DNA from: Pseudomonas moorei
Lineage (GTDB): Bacteria; Pseudomonadota; Gammaproteobacteria; Pseudomonadales; Pseudomonadaceae
Assembly (NCBI RefSeq): GCF_008801475.1
Contig: NZ_VZPP01000013.1
Coordinates: forward strand, 62,001-126,000
DNA length: 64,000 nt
Reading direction: 5' to 3'
Shown: positions 44,805-54,387 of the stretch, one piece after another
Layout: the number at the start of each line of letters is the position of its first letter
How positions within the stretch are numbered: the first letter of the stretch is position 1
Position numbers and translations under genes: made by a program
Notes under the pieces: generated by a model
What the model was told of the DNA's origin: nothing
What the model saw: the letters and a program-made list of their open reading frames with translations, nothing else
Database searches by the model: none

Positions 44805-46151
44805 GTGTCTCTGATCGCTTCTGACCACTTCCGCATCGTTGTCGGCCTCGGCAAGAGCGGCATGTCCCTGGTTCGCTTCCTGGCGAACCGGGGCGTGGCC
44901 TTTGCAGTGGCCGATACGCGGGAAAACCCACCGGAACTGGCCACGCTCAAGCGTGACTATCCGCACGTGGAAGTGCGTTGTGGCGAGCTGGACGTGGAAT
45001 TCCTGTGCCGTGCAGACGAACTCTACGTGAGCCCTGGCCTGGCGCTGGCGACCCCGGCCCTGCAGGCCGCCGCCGCCCGTGGCGTAAAACTGTCCGGCGA
45101 CATCGAGCTGTTCGCGCGTAACGCGAAGGCGCCCATCGTCGCCATCAGCGGCTCCAACGCGAAAAGTACCGTGACCACCCTGGTCGGCGAGATGGCCGCA
45201 GCGGCCGGCAAGCGTGTCGCCGTCGGCGGCAACCTCGGCACACCGGCGCTGGACCTGCTCAGCGATGACATCGAGCTGTACGTGATGGAGCTGTCGAGCT
45301 TCCAGCTGGAAACCACCGATCACCTCGGCGCTGAAGTGGCCACCGTGCTCAACGTCAGCGAAGACCACATGGATCGCTACAGCGGTCTGCCGGCGTATCA
45401 CCTGGCCAAGCACCGGATCTTCCGCGGTGCCAGACAATTCGTGGTCAACCGTCAGGACGCCTTGAGCCGTCCCCTGATGGGTGAGGGGCAGCCGTGCTGG
45501 ACTTTCGGTCTGAGCAAGCCCGATTTCAAGGCCTTCGGTATCCGTGAGGAAGACGGCGAGAAGTACCTGGCTTTCGAATTCCAGAACCTGATGCCGGTGC
45601 GCGAGCTGAAAATTCGCGGCGCCCATAACCAGTCCAACGCCTTGGCGGCCTTGGCGCTGGGGCACGCCGTCGGCCTGCCGTTCGACGCCATGCTGTCGAG
45701 CCTGCGCACTTTCGCCGGCCTTGAGCATCGCTGCCAGTGGGTCCGCGATCTCGACGGCGTGAGTTATTACAACGATTCCAAGGCCACCAACGTCGGCGCT
45801 GCACTGGCCGCGATTGAAGGTCTGGGCGCGGACATCGACGGTAAACTCGTGCTGATCGCCGGTGGCGATGGCAAGGGTGCCGAGTTCAAGGACCTGCGTG
45901 ATCCAGTGGCGTCCAATTGCCGCGCCGTGATCCTCATGGGCCGCGACTCCGACAAGATCGCCCAGGCCATCGGCGACGCCGTGCCACTGATTCGAGTCAA
46001 CTCGCTGATCGAAGCGGTCGAGCAATGCCGTGCTGTCGCCCAACCGGGCGATGCCGTGCTGCTGTCTCCGGCCTGCGCCAGTTTTGACATGTTCAAGAAC
46101 TACGAAGACCGTGGTCACCAGTTCGTCCGCGCCGTGGAGGAACTGGCATGA
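44805..46151 (+). CDS. murD: UDP-MurNAc-L-Ala--D-Glu ligase MurD
   Basis: The 448-residue ligase adds D-glutamate. The ATP loop is GSNAKST (116-122; the family often has GTNGKST), followed by MELSSFQLE and NVSEDHMDRY. The start is GTG at 44805, five bases after mraY. It overlaps ftsW by four bases. Confidence 0.96.
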   Translation: MSLIASDHFRIVVGLGKSGMSLVRFLANRGVAFAVADTRENPPELATLKRDYPHVEVRCGELDVEFLCRADELYVSPGLALATPALQAAAARGVKLSGDIELFARNAKAPIVAISGSNAKSTVTTLVGEMAAAAGKRVAVGGNLGTPALDLLSDDIELYVMELSSFQLETTDHLGAEVATVLNVSEDHMDRYSGLPAYHLAKHRIFRGARQFVVNRQDALSRPLMGEGQPCWTFGLSKPDFKAFGIREEDGEKYLAFEFQNLMPVRELKIRGAHNQSNALAALALGHAVGLPFDAMLSSLRTFAGLEHRCQWVRDLDGVSYYNDSKATNVGAALAAIEGLGADIDGKLVLIAGGDGKGAEFKDLRDPVASNCRAVILMGRDSDKIAQAIGDAVPLIRVNSLIEAVEQCRAVAQPGDAVLLSPACASFDMFKNYEDRGHQFVRAVEELA

Positions 46152-47365
46152 GCATGAGAAACATCATCAAGCCTTATCCATCGCCGATCATCACCGGGCG
46201 TGGCATCGACCTCGATTTTCCGATGCTCGCCGGCTGCCTGGGCTTGCTCGGTCTGGGGTTGATCATGATTGCCTCGGCGTCGACCGAAGTCGCGGCGGCG
46301 CAATCGGGCAGTGCCCTGTATTACATGATTCGTCACCTGATCTACGTCGTGCTGGGTCTTGGCGCCTGCGTCATCACCATGATGATTCCGATCGCGACCT
46401 GGCAGCGCCTGGGCTGGCTGATGCTGCTGGGGGCGTTCGGTTTGCTGGTGATGGTGATCGTCCCGGGCATCGGTCGTGAAGTGAACGGTTCTATGCGCTG
46501 GATCGGCTTCAGCTTCTTCAACGTTCAGCCTTCCGAGATCGCCAAGGTGTTTGTGGTGATCTACCTCGCCGGTTACCTGGTGCGTCGCCAGAAAGAAGTG
46601 CGCGAAAGCTGGATGGGTTTCTTCAAGCCGTTCATCGTGCTGCTGCCGATGGCGGGACTGTTGCTGATGGAGCCGGACTTCGGTGCCACCGTCGTGATGA
46701 TGGGCGCTGCGGCGGCGATGCTGTTCCTCGGCGGTGTCGGGCTGTTCCGTTTTTCCCTGATGGTCGTGCTGGCCGTGGGGGCGGTGGTGCTGTTGATCAA
46801 GATGCAGCCGTATCGGATGGCGCGTCTGACCAACTTTGCCGACCCGTGGGCCGACCAGTTCGGTGCCGGTTATCAGTTGTCCCAGGCATTGATCGCTTTT
46901 GGTCGTGGTGAATGGTTGGGCGTCGGCCTGGGCAACAGCGTGCAGAAACAGTTCTACCTGCCGGAAGCCCACACCGACTTCGTGTTCTCGGTCCTGGCCG
47001 AAGAACTGGGTGCCGTGGGTTCGTTGTGCACCGTGGCACTGTTCGTATTCGTCTGTATTCGCGGCATGTACATCGGCTTGTGGGCCGAAAAGGCCAAACA
47101 GTTTTTTGCTGCTTACGTGGCCTATGGTCTGTCGTTCCTGTGGATCGGTCAGTTCCTGATCAACATCGGCGTGAACGTCGGCCTGCTGCCGACCAAAGGC
47201 CTGACGCTGCCGTTCCTCAGTTATGGCGGCAGTTCGTTGGTGATTTGCTGTGCCTGTCTTGGCTTGTTGCTGCGCATCGAGTGGGAGAGTCGAACCCACC
47301 TGGGCAGCGAGGAGATGGAGTTCCATGAGAGCGACTTCGCCGAGGAGCCGAACCATGGGCGCTAA
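46148..47365 (+). CDS. ftsW: septal peptidoglycan polymerase FtsW (SEDS family)
   Basis: The 405-residue membrane protein has about ten helices and the SEDS pattern. The features seen are SMRWIGFSFFNVQPSEIAK, the catalytic-loop Asp region (MEPDFGATVVM, then PEAHTDFVFSVLAEELG) and GLTLPFLSYGGSS. It polymerises glycan strands with FtsI at the septum. The end overlaps murG by 11 bases. Confidence 0.96.
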   Translation: MSMRNIIKPYPSPIITGRGIDLDFPMLAGCLGLLGLGLIMIASASTEVAAAQSGSALYYMIRHLIYVVLGLGACVITMMIPIATWQRLGWLMLLGAFGLLVMVIVPGIGREVNGSMRWIGFSFFNVQPSEIAKVFVVIYLAGYLVRRQKEVRESWMGFFKPFIVLLPMAGLLLMEPDFGATVVMMGAAAAMLFLGGVGLFRFSLMVVLAVGAVVLLIKMQPYRMARLTNFADPWADQFGAGYQLSQALIAFGRGEWLGVGLGNSVQKQFYLPEAHTDFVFSVLAEELGAVGSLCTVALFVFVCIRGMYIGLWAEKAKQFFAAYVAYGLSFLWIGQFLINIGVNVGLLPTKGLTLPFLSYGGSSLVICCACLGLLLRIEWESRTHLGSEEMEFHESDFAEEPNHGR

Positions 47366-48425
47366 TGTCTTGATCATGGCCGGCGGCACCGGTGGCCACG
47401 TGTTCCCGGCGCTGGCCTGTGCGCATGAGTTCCAGTCCCGGGGTTACACCGTGCACTGGCTTGGCACGCCGCGTGGCATTGAAAACGATCTGGTCCCGGC
47501 GGCCGGCATTGAGCTGCATCGCATCAATGCCAGCGGTCTGCGTGGCAAGGGCAAGCTGTCGCTGCTCAAGGCGCCATTCATGTTGCTCAAGTCGGTGTGG
47601 CAGGCGCGGGCGATCATTCGTCGGTTGCGACCCGTCTGTGTCGTCGGTTTTGGCGGTTATGTGACCGGTCCTGGTGGTGTTGCAGCCAAACTGGCCGGCG
47701 TGCCGGTGATCGTTCACGAGCAGAACGCCGTTGCCGGTACCGCCAATCGGTTGCTGATGCCGTTGGCCGCCCGGGTCTGTGAAGCCTTCCCTGACACCTT
47801 TACCCTGTCGGGCAGCCGTCGGACCACTGGTAACCCGGTGCGCACCGAGCTGTTCCTCGAAACACCGCGACCGGCCCTGGCCGGTCGCAAGGCGCGTTTG
47901 CTGATCCTGGGCGGAAGCCTGGGCGCAGAGCCGTTGAACAAGTTGCTGCCTGAAGCCTTGTCGCAAGTCGCCGTCGACTTGCGTCCGGAAGTGTTCCATC
48001 AGGCCGGCAAAAACCACGATGAAGTGACTGCGGAGCGCTATCGCGCGGCTGGCGTCGAGGCGCAAGTGCAGCCCTTTATCAAAGACATGGCCCAAGCCTA
48101 TGGCTGGGCCGACCTGGTGGTATGTCGCGCAGGTGCGCTGACCATCAGTGAACTGGCCGCCGCCGGTCTGCCCTCGATGCTGGTGCCCTTGCCCCACGCG
48201 ATCGACGATCACCAGACCCGCAACGCCGAATATTTGGCCCGGGAAGGTGCTGCCTTCCTGATGCCGCAAAGAACGACCGGCGCAGCGGATCTTGCCGCGC
48301 GCCTGACAGAGGTCCTGATGCAACCACAACGACTCAACGATATGGCTACCGCGGCCCGCCGCCTGGCCAAACCCGATGCCACCCGTAGCGTGGTCGATAC
48401 CTGCCTGGAGGTGGCCCATGGTTGA
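47355..48425 (+). CDS. murG: lipid II synthase MurG
   Basis: The 356-residue GT28 glycosyltransferase transfers GlcNAc from UDP-GlcNAc to lipid I. The N-terminal glycine-rich loop AGGTGGHVFPALA contains His15. VGFGGYVTGP, HEQNAVAGTANR and CRAGALTISELAAAGLPSMLVPLPHA are typical. ATG 47355 is chosen inside the ftsW 3' end; upstream in-frame starts lie deeper in ftsW and are rejected. Confidence 0.96.
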   Translation: MGANVLIMAGGTGGHVFPALACAHEFQSRGYTVHWLGTPRGIENDLVPAAGIELHRINASGLRGKGKLSLLKAPFMLLKSVWQARAIIRRLRPVCVVGFGGYVTGPGGVAAKLAGVPVIVHEQNAVAGTANRLLMPLAARVCEAFPDTFTLSGSRRTTGNPVRTELFLETPRPALAGRKARLLILGGSLGAEPLNKLLPEALSQVAVDLRPEVFHQAGKNHDEVTAERYRAAGVEAQVQPFIKDMAQAYGWADLVVCRAGALTISELAAAGLPSMLVPLPHAIDDHQTRNAEYLAREGAAFLMPQRTTGAADLAARLTEVLMQPQRLNDMATAARRLAKPDATRSVVDTCLEVAHG

Positions 48426-49878
48426 GAATCAGAAAGCCATGCCACAACCGGAAATGCGCCGCATCCGTCGAATCCACTTCGTCGGGATCGGCGGCGTGGG
48501 CATGTGCGGGATCGCCGAAGTGTTGTTGAACCTGGGCTATGAAGTGTCCGGTTCCGACCTGAAAGCATCCCCAGTCACTGAGCGCCTGGAATCGTTTGGC
48601 GCGCATATTTTCATCGGCCATCGCGCCGAAAACGCGGCTGCCGCCGATGTGTTGGTGGTGTCGAGCGCGGTGAACACGTCCAACCCGGAAGTCGCCACCG
48701 CGCTGGAGCGCCGGATTCCGGTGGTGCCTCGGGCGGAAATGCTGGCCGAGCTGATGCGCTATCGCCACGGCATCGCCGTCGCCGGTACCCACGGCAAGAC
48801 CACCACCACCAGCCTGATTGCTTCGGTGTTCGCGGCCGGTGGTCTGGACCCGACGTTCGTGATCGGCGGTCGTCTGAATGCCGCGGGCACCAATGCCCAG
48901 CTCGGTACCAGTCGTTACCTGATTGCCGAAGCCGACGAGAGTGACGCGAGCTTCTTGCACTTGCAGCCGCTGGTGGCCGTGGTTACCAACATCGACGCCG
49001 ACCACATGGCGACCTACGACGGTGATTTCAACAAACTGAAGAAAACCTTCGTCGAGTTCCTTCACAACCTGCCGTTCTATGGTTTGGCGGTGGTGTGCCT
49101 GGACGATCCGGTGGTGCGTGAAATCCTGCCGCTGGTCAAACGTCCGGCCGTCACCTACGGCTTTGGCGATGACTGCGACGTGCGCGCGATCAATGTGCGC
49201 CAGCAAGGCATGCAGACCTTCTTTACCGTGCTGCGTCCCGATCGCGAGCCGCTGGACGTCTCGGTCAACATGCCGGGTAACCACAACGTGCTGAATGCAC
49301 TGGCCACCATCTGCATCGCCACTGACGAAGGCGTCAGCGATGAAGCCATCGTCCAGGGCCTGTCCGGGTTCCAGGGCGTTGGTCGACGCTTCCAGGTCTA
49401 CGGCGAACTGCCGGTAGAGGGCGGCAATGTGATGCTGGTGGACGATTACGGTCACCACCCGACCGAAGTCGCGGCAGTCATCAAGGCGGTACGCGGTGGC
49501 TGGCCGGAGCGTCGCCTGGTGATGGTTTACCAGCCGCACCGCTACAGCCGCACGCGTGACCTGTACGACGATTTCGTCAATGTACTGGCCGACGCCAACG
49601 TGCTGCTGCTGATGGAAGTCTATCCGGCCGGCGAAGAGCCGATCCCGGGCGCCGACAGCCGCAAGCTATGCAACAGCATCCGCCAGCGCGGACAGCTTGA
49701 CCCGATCTACATCGATCGCGGCGTCGACCTCGCGCCTATCGTCAAGCCGCTGCTGCGCGCCGGCGACATCCTGCTGTGCCAGGGCGCCGGTGATATCGGT
49801 GGCCTTGCACCAAAACTGTTGAAGAGTGAGTTGTTTGCTGGCGCCGTCGCGGCGTCGGTCGAGGGGAAGTTGAAATGA
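48418..49878 (+). CDS. murC: UDP-MurNAc--L-alanine ligase MurC
   Basis: The 486-residue ligase adds the first amino acid of the stem peptide. An N-terminal UDP-binding loop (HFVGIGGVGMCGIAEVL) precedes the ATP loop GTHGKTT (123-129). AEADESDASFLHL and VDDYGHHPTEVAAVI follow. It overlaps murG by eight bases and ddlB by four. Confidence 0.97.
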   Translation: MVENQKAMPQPEMRRIRRIHFVGIGGVGMCGIAEVLLNLGYEVSGSDLKASPVTERLESFGAHIFIGHRAENAAAADVLVVSSAVNTSNPEVATALERRIPVVPRAEMLAELMRYRHGIAVAGTHGKTTTTSLIASVFAAGGLDPTFVIGGRLNAAGTNAQLGTSRYLIAEADESDASFLHLQPLVAVVTNIDADHMATYDGDFNKLKKTFVEFLHNLPFYGLAVVCLDDPVVREILPLVKRPAVTYGFGDDCDVRAINVRQQGMQTFFTVLRPDREPLDVSVNMPGNHNVLNALATICIATDEGVSDEAIVQGLSGFQGVGRRFQVYGELPVEGGNVMLVDDYGHHPTEVAAVIKAVRGGWPERRLVMVYQPHRYSRTRDLYDDFVNVLADANVLLLMEVYPAGEEPIPGADSRKLCNSIRQRGQLDPIYIDRGVDLAPIVKPLLRAGDILLCQGAGDIGGLAPKLLKSELFAGAVAASVEGKLK

Positions 49879-50858
49879 CTGCTGCGTACGCCAACCTCGT
49901 CTCCACTGTTGCGCCGAAAGACTTCGGCCGGGTCGCCGTACTGTTCGGTGGCAAGAGTGCCGAGCGCGAAGTGTCCCTGAAGTCGGGCAACGCGGTTCTC
50001 GATGCGCTGCAAAGCGCGGGTGTGGACGCGTTCGGGCTTGACGTGGGCGATGACCTTCTGCAGCGGCTGATGAGCGAAAAAATCGACCGTGCCTTCATCA
50101 TCCTCCACGGTCGTGGCGGTGAGGACGGCAGCATGCAAGGCCTGCTCGAATGCCTGGGCATTCCGTACACCGGCAGTGGCATTCTCGCTTCGGCACTGGC
50201 CATGGACAAACTGCGCACCAAGCAGGTCTGGCACAGCCTGGGCATTCCGACGCCGCGTCACGCGGTACTGAGCAGCGAGGCCGATTGTATTTCGGCAGCG
50301 ACGGAACTGGGCTTCCCTTTGATCGTCAAACCGGCCCATGAAGGTTCAAGTATCGGGATGGCCAAAGTGACTTCCGCGTCCGAATTGATTGACGCCTGGA
50401 AAGCGGCCAGTACCTACGATTCGCAAGTGTTGGTCGAGCAATGGATTCAAGGTCCGGAGTTCACCATCGCCACCCTGCGTGACCAGGTGTTGCCACCGAT
50501 TGCCCTGGGCACGACGCACAGTTTCTACGACTACGACGCCAAGTACATCGCCAACGATACCCAGTACCGCATTCCGTGCGGGCTGGACAGCGCCAAGGAA
50601 AAGGAACTCATGGACCTCACGGCGAAAGCCTGTGAGGCGCTGGGGATCGCCGGTTGGGGCAGGGCGGACGTGATGCAGGACGCCGAAGGGCAGTTCTGGT
50701 TCCTGGAGGTCAACACGGCACCGGGCATGACCGATCACAGTTTGGTTCCGATGGCGGCCCGTGCCGCCGGTCTGGATTTCCAGCAACTGGTTCTGGCCAT
50801 CCTGGCTGAGAGCGTTGTCGGCAACACGGCCGGCAACCCAGAGTCGACGCGAGGTTAA
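49875..50858 (+). CDS. ddlB: D-alanine--D-alanine ligase
   Basis: The 327-residue ATP-grasp enzyme makes D-Ala-D-Ala. Conserved parts are RVAVLFGGKSAEREVSLKSG, ILHGRGGEDGSMQGLLE, KPAHEGSSIGM and the metal-site FLEVNTAPGMTDHSL. It supplies the dipeptide used by MurF in the same operon. Confidence 0.96.
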   Translation: MTAAYANLVSTVAPKDFGRVAVLFGGKSAEREVSLKSGNAVLDALQSAGVDAFGLDVGDDLLQRLMSEKIDRAFIILHGRGGEDGSMQGLLECLGIPYTGSGILASALAMDKLRTKQVWHSLGIPTPRHAVLSSEADCISAATELGFPLIVKPAHEGSSIGMAKVTSASELIDAWKAASTYDSQVLVEQWIQGPEFTIATLRDQVLPPIALGTTHSFYDYDAKYIANDTQYRIPCGLDSAKEKELMDLTAKACEALGIAGWGRADVMQDAEGQFWFLEVNTAPGMTDHSLVPMAARAAGLDFQQLVLAILAESVVGNTAGNPESTRG

Positions 50859-50862
50859 GACC

Positions 50863-51729
50863 ATGCAAGGCGCACAGCTAAGACATCAGCCTCCCGCTCC
50901 CGGCCGCAAGCCGGTGCCGCGGGGTGCCAGCCGAATGGTGGCCAAAGAGCCGATGTCCGTGCGCCTGCCGAAGGCCAATTTTGGTTTTCTCAAAGCCTTG
51001 TTCTGGCCGGTGCTGCTGGTCGCATTGGGGTTCGGGACTTACGAAGGCGCGCAGCGTTTGTTGCCGTACGCCGACCGGCCGATCACCAAGATCAACGTGC
51101 AGGGCGACTTGAGTTACATCAGCCAGCAAGCCGTGCAGCAGCGGATCGCCCCTTACGTGGCGTCGAGCTTCTTCACCATCGACCTGGCGAGCATGCGCAC
51201 CGAGCTGGAACAAATGCCATGGATTGCCCACGCCGAAGTGCGTCGGGTGTGGCCGGATCAAGTGGTGATCCGCCTGGAGGAACAACTGCCGGTAGCCCGC
51301 TGGGGCGATGAGTCGCTGTTGAACAACCAGGGCCAGGCGTTCACCCCGCGTGAGCTGGCTAACTACGAACACTTGCCTCAGCTGTTCGGCCCACAACGGG
51401 CTCAACAGCAAGTGATGCAGCAATACCAGGTGTTGAGCCAGATGCTCAGGCCGCTGGGCTTTTCGATTGCACGCCTGGAGCTGCGTGAACGTGGCAGCTG
51501 GTTCCTGACCACTGGCCCCGGCAGTGCGGGTCCCGGTATCGAACTGCTGCTGGGACGCGGCAACCTGGTGGAAAAGATGCGCCGCTTCATTGCCATCTAT
51601 GACAAGACGCTCAAAGAACAGATTACGAACATTGCGCGCATCGATCTGCGCTACGCCAACGGCCTCGCTGTTGGCTGGCGGGAACCTGTAGCGCCCACGA
51701 CAGCCCAACCCGCTGTCGCGAAGAATTAA
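50863..51729 (+). CDS. ftsQ: cell division protein FtsQ
   Basis: The 288-residue bitopic protein has a cytosolic basic N-terminus, a membrane helix (FLKALFWPVLLVALGFGTYEGAQRL) and a POTRA domain (ITKINVQGDLSYISQQAVQQRIAPYVASSFFTIDL). The FtsQ beta domain follows. It anchors FtsL/FtsB. ATG 50863, four bases after ddlB; the longer open frame starting at 50761 lies in ddlB and is rejected. Confidence 0.95.
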   Translation: MQGAQLRHQPPAPGRKPVPRGASRMVAKEPMSVRLPKANFGFLKALFWPVLLVALGFGTYEGAQRLLPYADRPITKINVQGDLSYISQQAVQQRIAPYVASSFFTIDLASMRTELEQMPWIAHAEVRRVWPDQVVIRLEEQLPVARWGDESLLNNQGQAFTPRELANYEHLPQLFGPQRAQQQVMQQYQVLSQMLRPLGFSIARLELRERGSWFLTTGPGSAGPGIELLLGRGNLVEKMRRFIAIYDKTLKEQITNIARIDLRYANGLAVGWREPVAPTTAQPAVAKN

Positions 51730-51744
51730 GAAGAGGCAGGACCC

Positions 51745-53004
51745 ATGGCAAACGTGCAAAGCGGCAAAATGATCGTCGGTCTCGATATCGGCACCTCCAA
51801 GGTGGTGGCGCTGGTGGGCGAGGTTTCTGACGACGGCACGCTGGAAATCGTCGGGATCGGTACCCATCCGTCCCGTGGCCTGAAGAAAGGCGTGGTGGTG
51901 AACATCGAGTCCACCGTGCAGTCGATCCAGCGCGCGATCGAAGAAGCACAACTGATGGCGGGTTGCCGCATTCACTCGGCATTCGTCGGTGTGGCGGGCA
52001 ATCACATCCGCAGCCTGAACTCCCACGGCATCGTGGCGATTCGTGATCGCGAAGTGAGCTCTGCCGACCTTGAGCGCGTACTCGACGCTGCCCAGGCCGT
52101 GGCGATCCCGGCTGATCAGCGCGTGCTGCACACCCTGCCGCAGGATTACGTGATTGATAACCAGGAAGGCGTCCGCGAGCCATTGGGCATGTCCGGCGTA
52201 CGTCTGGAGGCCAAGGTTCATGTGGTCACCTGCGCCGTCAACGCCGCACAGAACATTGAAAAGTGCGTTCGCCGCTGCGGTCTGGAAATCGACGACATCA
52301 TTCTCGAGCAACTGGCTTCGGCCTACTCGGTACTGACCGACGACGAGAAAGAACTGGGCGTATGCCTGGTCGACATCGGCGGCGGCACCACCGACATCGC
52401 CATCTTTACCGAAGGCGCAATCCGGCACACCGCGGTGATCCCGATTGCCGGCGATCAGGTGACCAACGACATCGCCATGGCGTTGCGCACCCCGACCCAG
52501 TACGCCGAAGAAATCAAGATTCGCTATGCCTGCGCCCTGGCCAAACTGGCTGGCGCCGGTGAAACCATCAAGGTGCCAAGCGTTGGCGACCGTCCACCTC
52601 GCGAGCTGTCCCGTCAGGCCCTGGCCGAAGTGGTCGAGCCGCGTTATGACGAACTGTTCACGCTGATCCAGGCCGAACTGCGCCGCAGTGGCTACGAAGA
52701 CCTGATCCCGGCCGGCATCGTGCTGACCGGTGGTACGTCGAAAATGGAAGGCGCCACCGAACTGGCCGAGGAAATTTTCCACATGCCAGTGCGACTGGGC
52801 GTGCCGCATGGCGTGAAAGGCCTCGATGACGTGGTCCGCAACCCGATCTATTCCACCGGCGTTGGCCTGTTGATGTACGGCCTGCAGAAGCAATCCGACG
52901 GCATTTCGTTCTCGGGCATCGGCAGCCGCGACAGCTACAGCAACGAAGAGCCGAAAGGCGCCTTGCTCGATCGCATCAAGAGCTGGGTCCAGGGCAATTT
53001 CTAA
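51745..53004 (+). CDS. ftsA: cell division protein FtsA
   Basis: The 419-residue actin-like protein tethers FtsZ to the membrane. The phosphate loops IVGLDIGTSKVVALVGE and LVDIGGGTTDIAIF are present, and the C-terminus ends in an amphipathic membrane-targeting helix (LLDRIKSWVQGNF). It lies 15 bases after ftsQ. Confidence 0.97.
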   Translation: MANVQSGKMIVGLDIGTSKVVALVGEVSDDGTLEIVGIGTHPSRGLKKGVVVNIESTVQSIQRAIEEAQLMAGCRIHSAFVGVAGNHIRSLNSHGIVAIRDREVSSADLERVLDAAQAVAIPADQRVLHTLPQDYVIDNQEGVREPLGMSGVRLEAKVHVVTCAVNAAQNIEKCVRRCGLEIDDIILEQLASAYSVLTDDEKELGVCLVDIGGGTTDIAIFTEGAIRHTAVIPIAGDQVTNDIAMALRTPTQYAEEIKIRYACALAKLAGAGETIKVPSVGDRPPRELSRQALAEVVEPRYDELFTLIQAELRRSGYEDLIPAGIVLTGGTSKMEGATELAEEIFHMPVRLGVPHGVKGLDDVVRNPIYSTGVGLLMYGLQKQSDGISFSGIGSRDSYSNEEPKGALLDRIKSWVQGNF

Positions 53005-53081
53005 GATTTACCGCAGCACCGTTACACCGTTGTAGATACAGGCAGTAGGCGAAAAACTAGAGAACGTAAAGGAGAGGGAAA

Positions 53082-54275
53082 ATGTTCGAACTCGTAGACA
53101 ACATCCCCGCAAGCCCGGTTATTAAAGTTATCGGTGTTGGCGGTGGCGGCGGCAACGCCGTGAATCACATGGTCAAGAGCAACATTGAAGGCGTTGAGTT
53201 CATCTGCGCCAACACTGATGCCCAGGCGCTGAAAAGCATCGGCGCACGGACCATCCTTCAACTGGGTACCGGCGTGACCAAAGGTCTGGGCGCTGGCGCC
53301 AACCCGGAAGTAGGTCGTCAGGCCGCTCTCGAAGATCGTGAGCGCATTGCCGAAGTCCTGCAGGGCACCAACATGGTGTTCATCACCACTGGCATGGGCG
53401 GTGGTACCGGTACCGGTGCTGCGCCGATCATTGCTGAAGTGGCCAAGGAAATGGGGATCCTCACCGTTGCGGTGGTGACCCGTCCGTTCCCGTTCGAAGG
53501 TCGCAAGCGCATGCAGATCGCCGACGAAGGCATCCGTCTGCTTTCCGAAAGCGTCGACTCGTTGATCACCATTCCCAACGAGAAGCTGCTGACCATCCTC
53601 GGTAAAGACGCCAGCCTGCTGTCGGCTTTCGCCAAGGCTGACGATGTACTGGCCGGTGCCGTTCGCGGTATCTCCGACATCATCAAGCGTCCGGGCATGA
53701 TCAACGTCGACTTCGCCGACGTACGTACCGTGATGAGCGAAATGGGCATGGCGATGATGGGCACTGGCTGCGCCAGCGGTCCGAACCGTGCGCGTGAAGC
53801 GACTGAAGCCGCCATTCGCAACCCGTTGCTCGAAGACGTGAACCTGCAAGGTGCACGCGGCATCCTGGTGAACATCACTGCCGGTCCTGACCTGTCCCTG
53901 GGTGAGTACTCCGACGTGGGTAGCATCATCGAAGCCTTCGCTTCCGAGCACGCAATGGTCAAGGTCGGTACCGTTATCGATCCGGACATGCGCGACGAGT
54001 TGCACGTGACTGTGGTTGCCACCGGTCTGGGCGCAAAAATCGAGAAGCCTGTGAAGGTTATCGACAATACCGTTCACACCTCGATGGCTTCGCAGCCGCA
54101 ACAACAAGCCCCTGCTCGTCAGGAAGCTCCAGCGGTGAACTACCGTGACCTGGACCGTCCGACCGTCATGCGCAACCAGGCTCAGGCCGGTGCTGCGACT
54201 GCCGCGAAGATGAATCCGCAAGATGATCTGGATTACCTGGATATCCCGGCATTCCTGCGTCGTCAGGCCGATTGA
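53082..54275 (+). CDS. ftsZ: cell division GTPase FtsZ
   Basis: The 397-residue tubulin homologue forms the Z ring. The tubulin signature GGGTGTG is at 106-112. A variable linker rich in Gln, Ala and Pro precedes the conserved C-terminal peptide DDLDYLDIPAFLRRQ, which binds FtsA and ZipA. A 77-bp gap after ftsA allows an extra promoter. GGAG precedes the ATG. Confidence 0.98.
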   Translation: MFELVDNIPASPVIKVIGVGGGGGNAVNHMVKSNIEGVEFICANTDAQALKSIGARTILQLGTGVTKGLGAGANPEVGRQAALEDRERIAEVLQGTNMVFITTGMGGGTGTGAAPIIAEVAKEMGILTVAVVTRPFPFEGRKRMQIADEGIRLLSESVDSLITIPNEKLLTILGKDASLLSAFAKADDVLAGAVRGISDIIKRPGMINVDFADVRTVMSEMGMAMMGTGCASGPNRAREATEAAIRNPLLEDVNLQGARGILVNITAGPDLSLGEYSDVGSIIEAFASEHAMVKVGTVIDPDMRDELHVTVVATGLGAKIEKPVKVIDNTVHTSMASQPQQQAPARQEAPAVNYRDLDRPTVMRNQAQAGAATAAKMNPQDDLDYLDIPAFLRRQAD

Positions 54276-54387
54276 TGAAATGTATCAGGGCTATGAAGGT
54301 GATTGGTGTTCAGCAAAGGCGTGGTCTGCTATCATCGCCAGCCTTTGTTGATACCAGTTCGCAATTTGCGCTGAAGCGGCCCAAGCC

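Noticed and set aside
50878..52893. 671-codon open frame on the minus strand across ftsQ and ftsA
   Set aside because: It covers two essential division genes on the other strand, shows no family motif, and has the composition of an antisense shadow.
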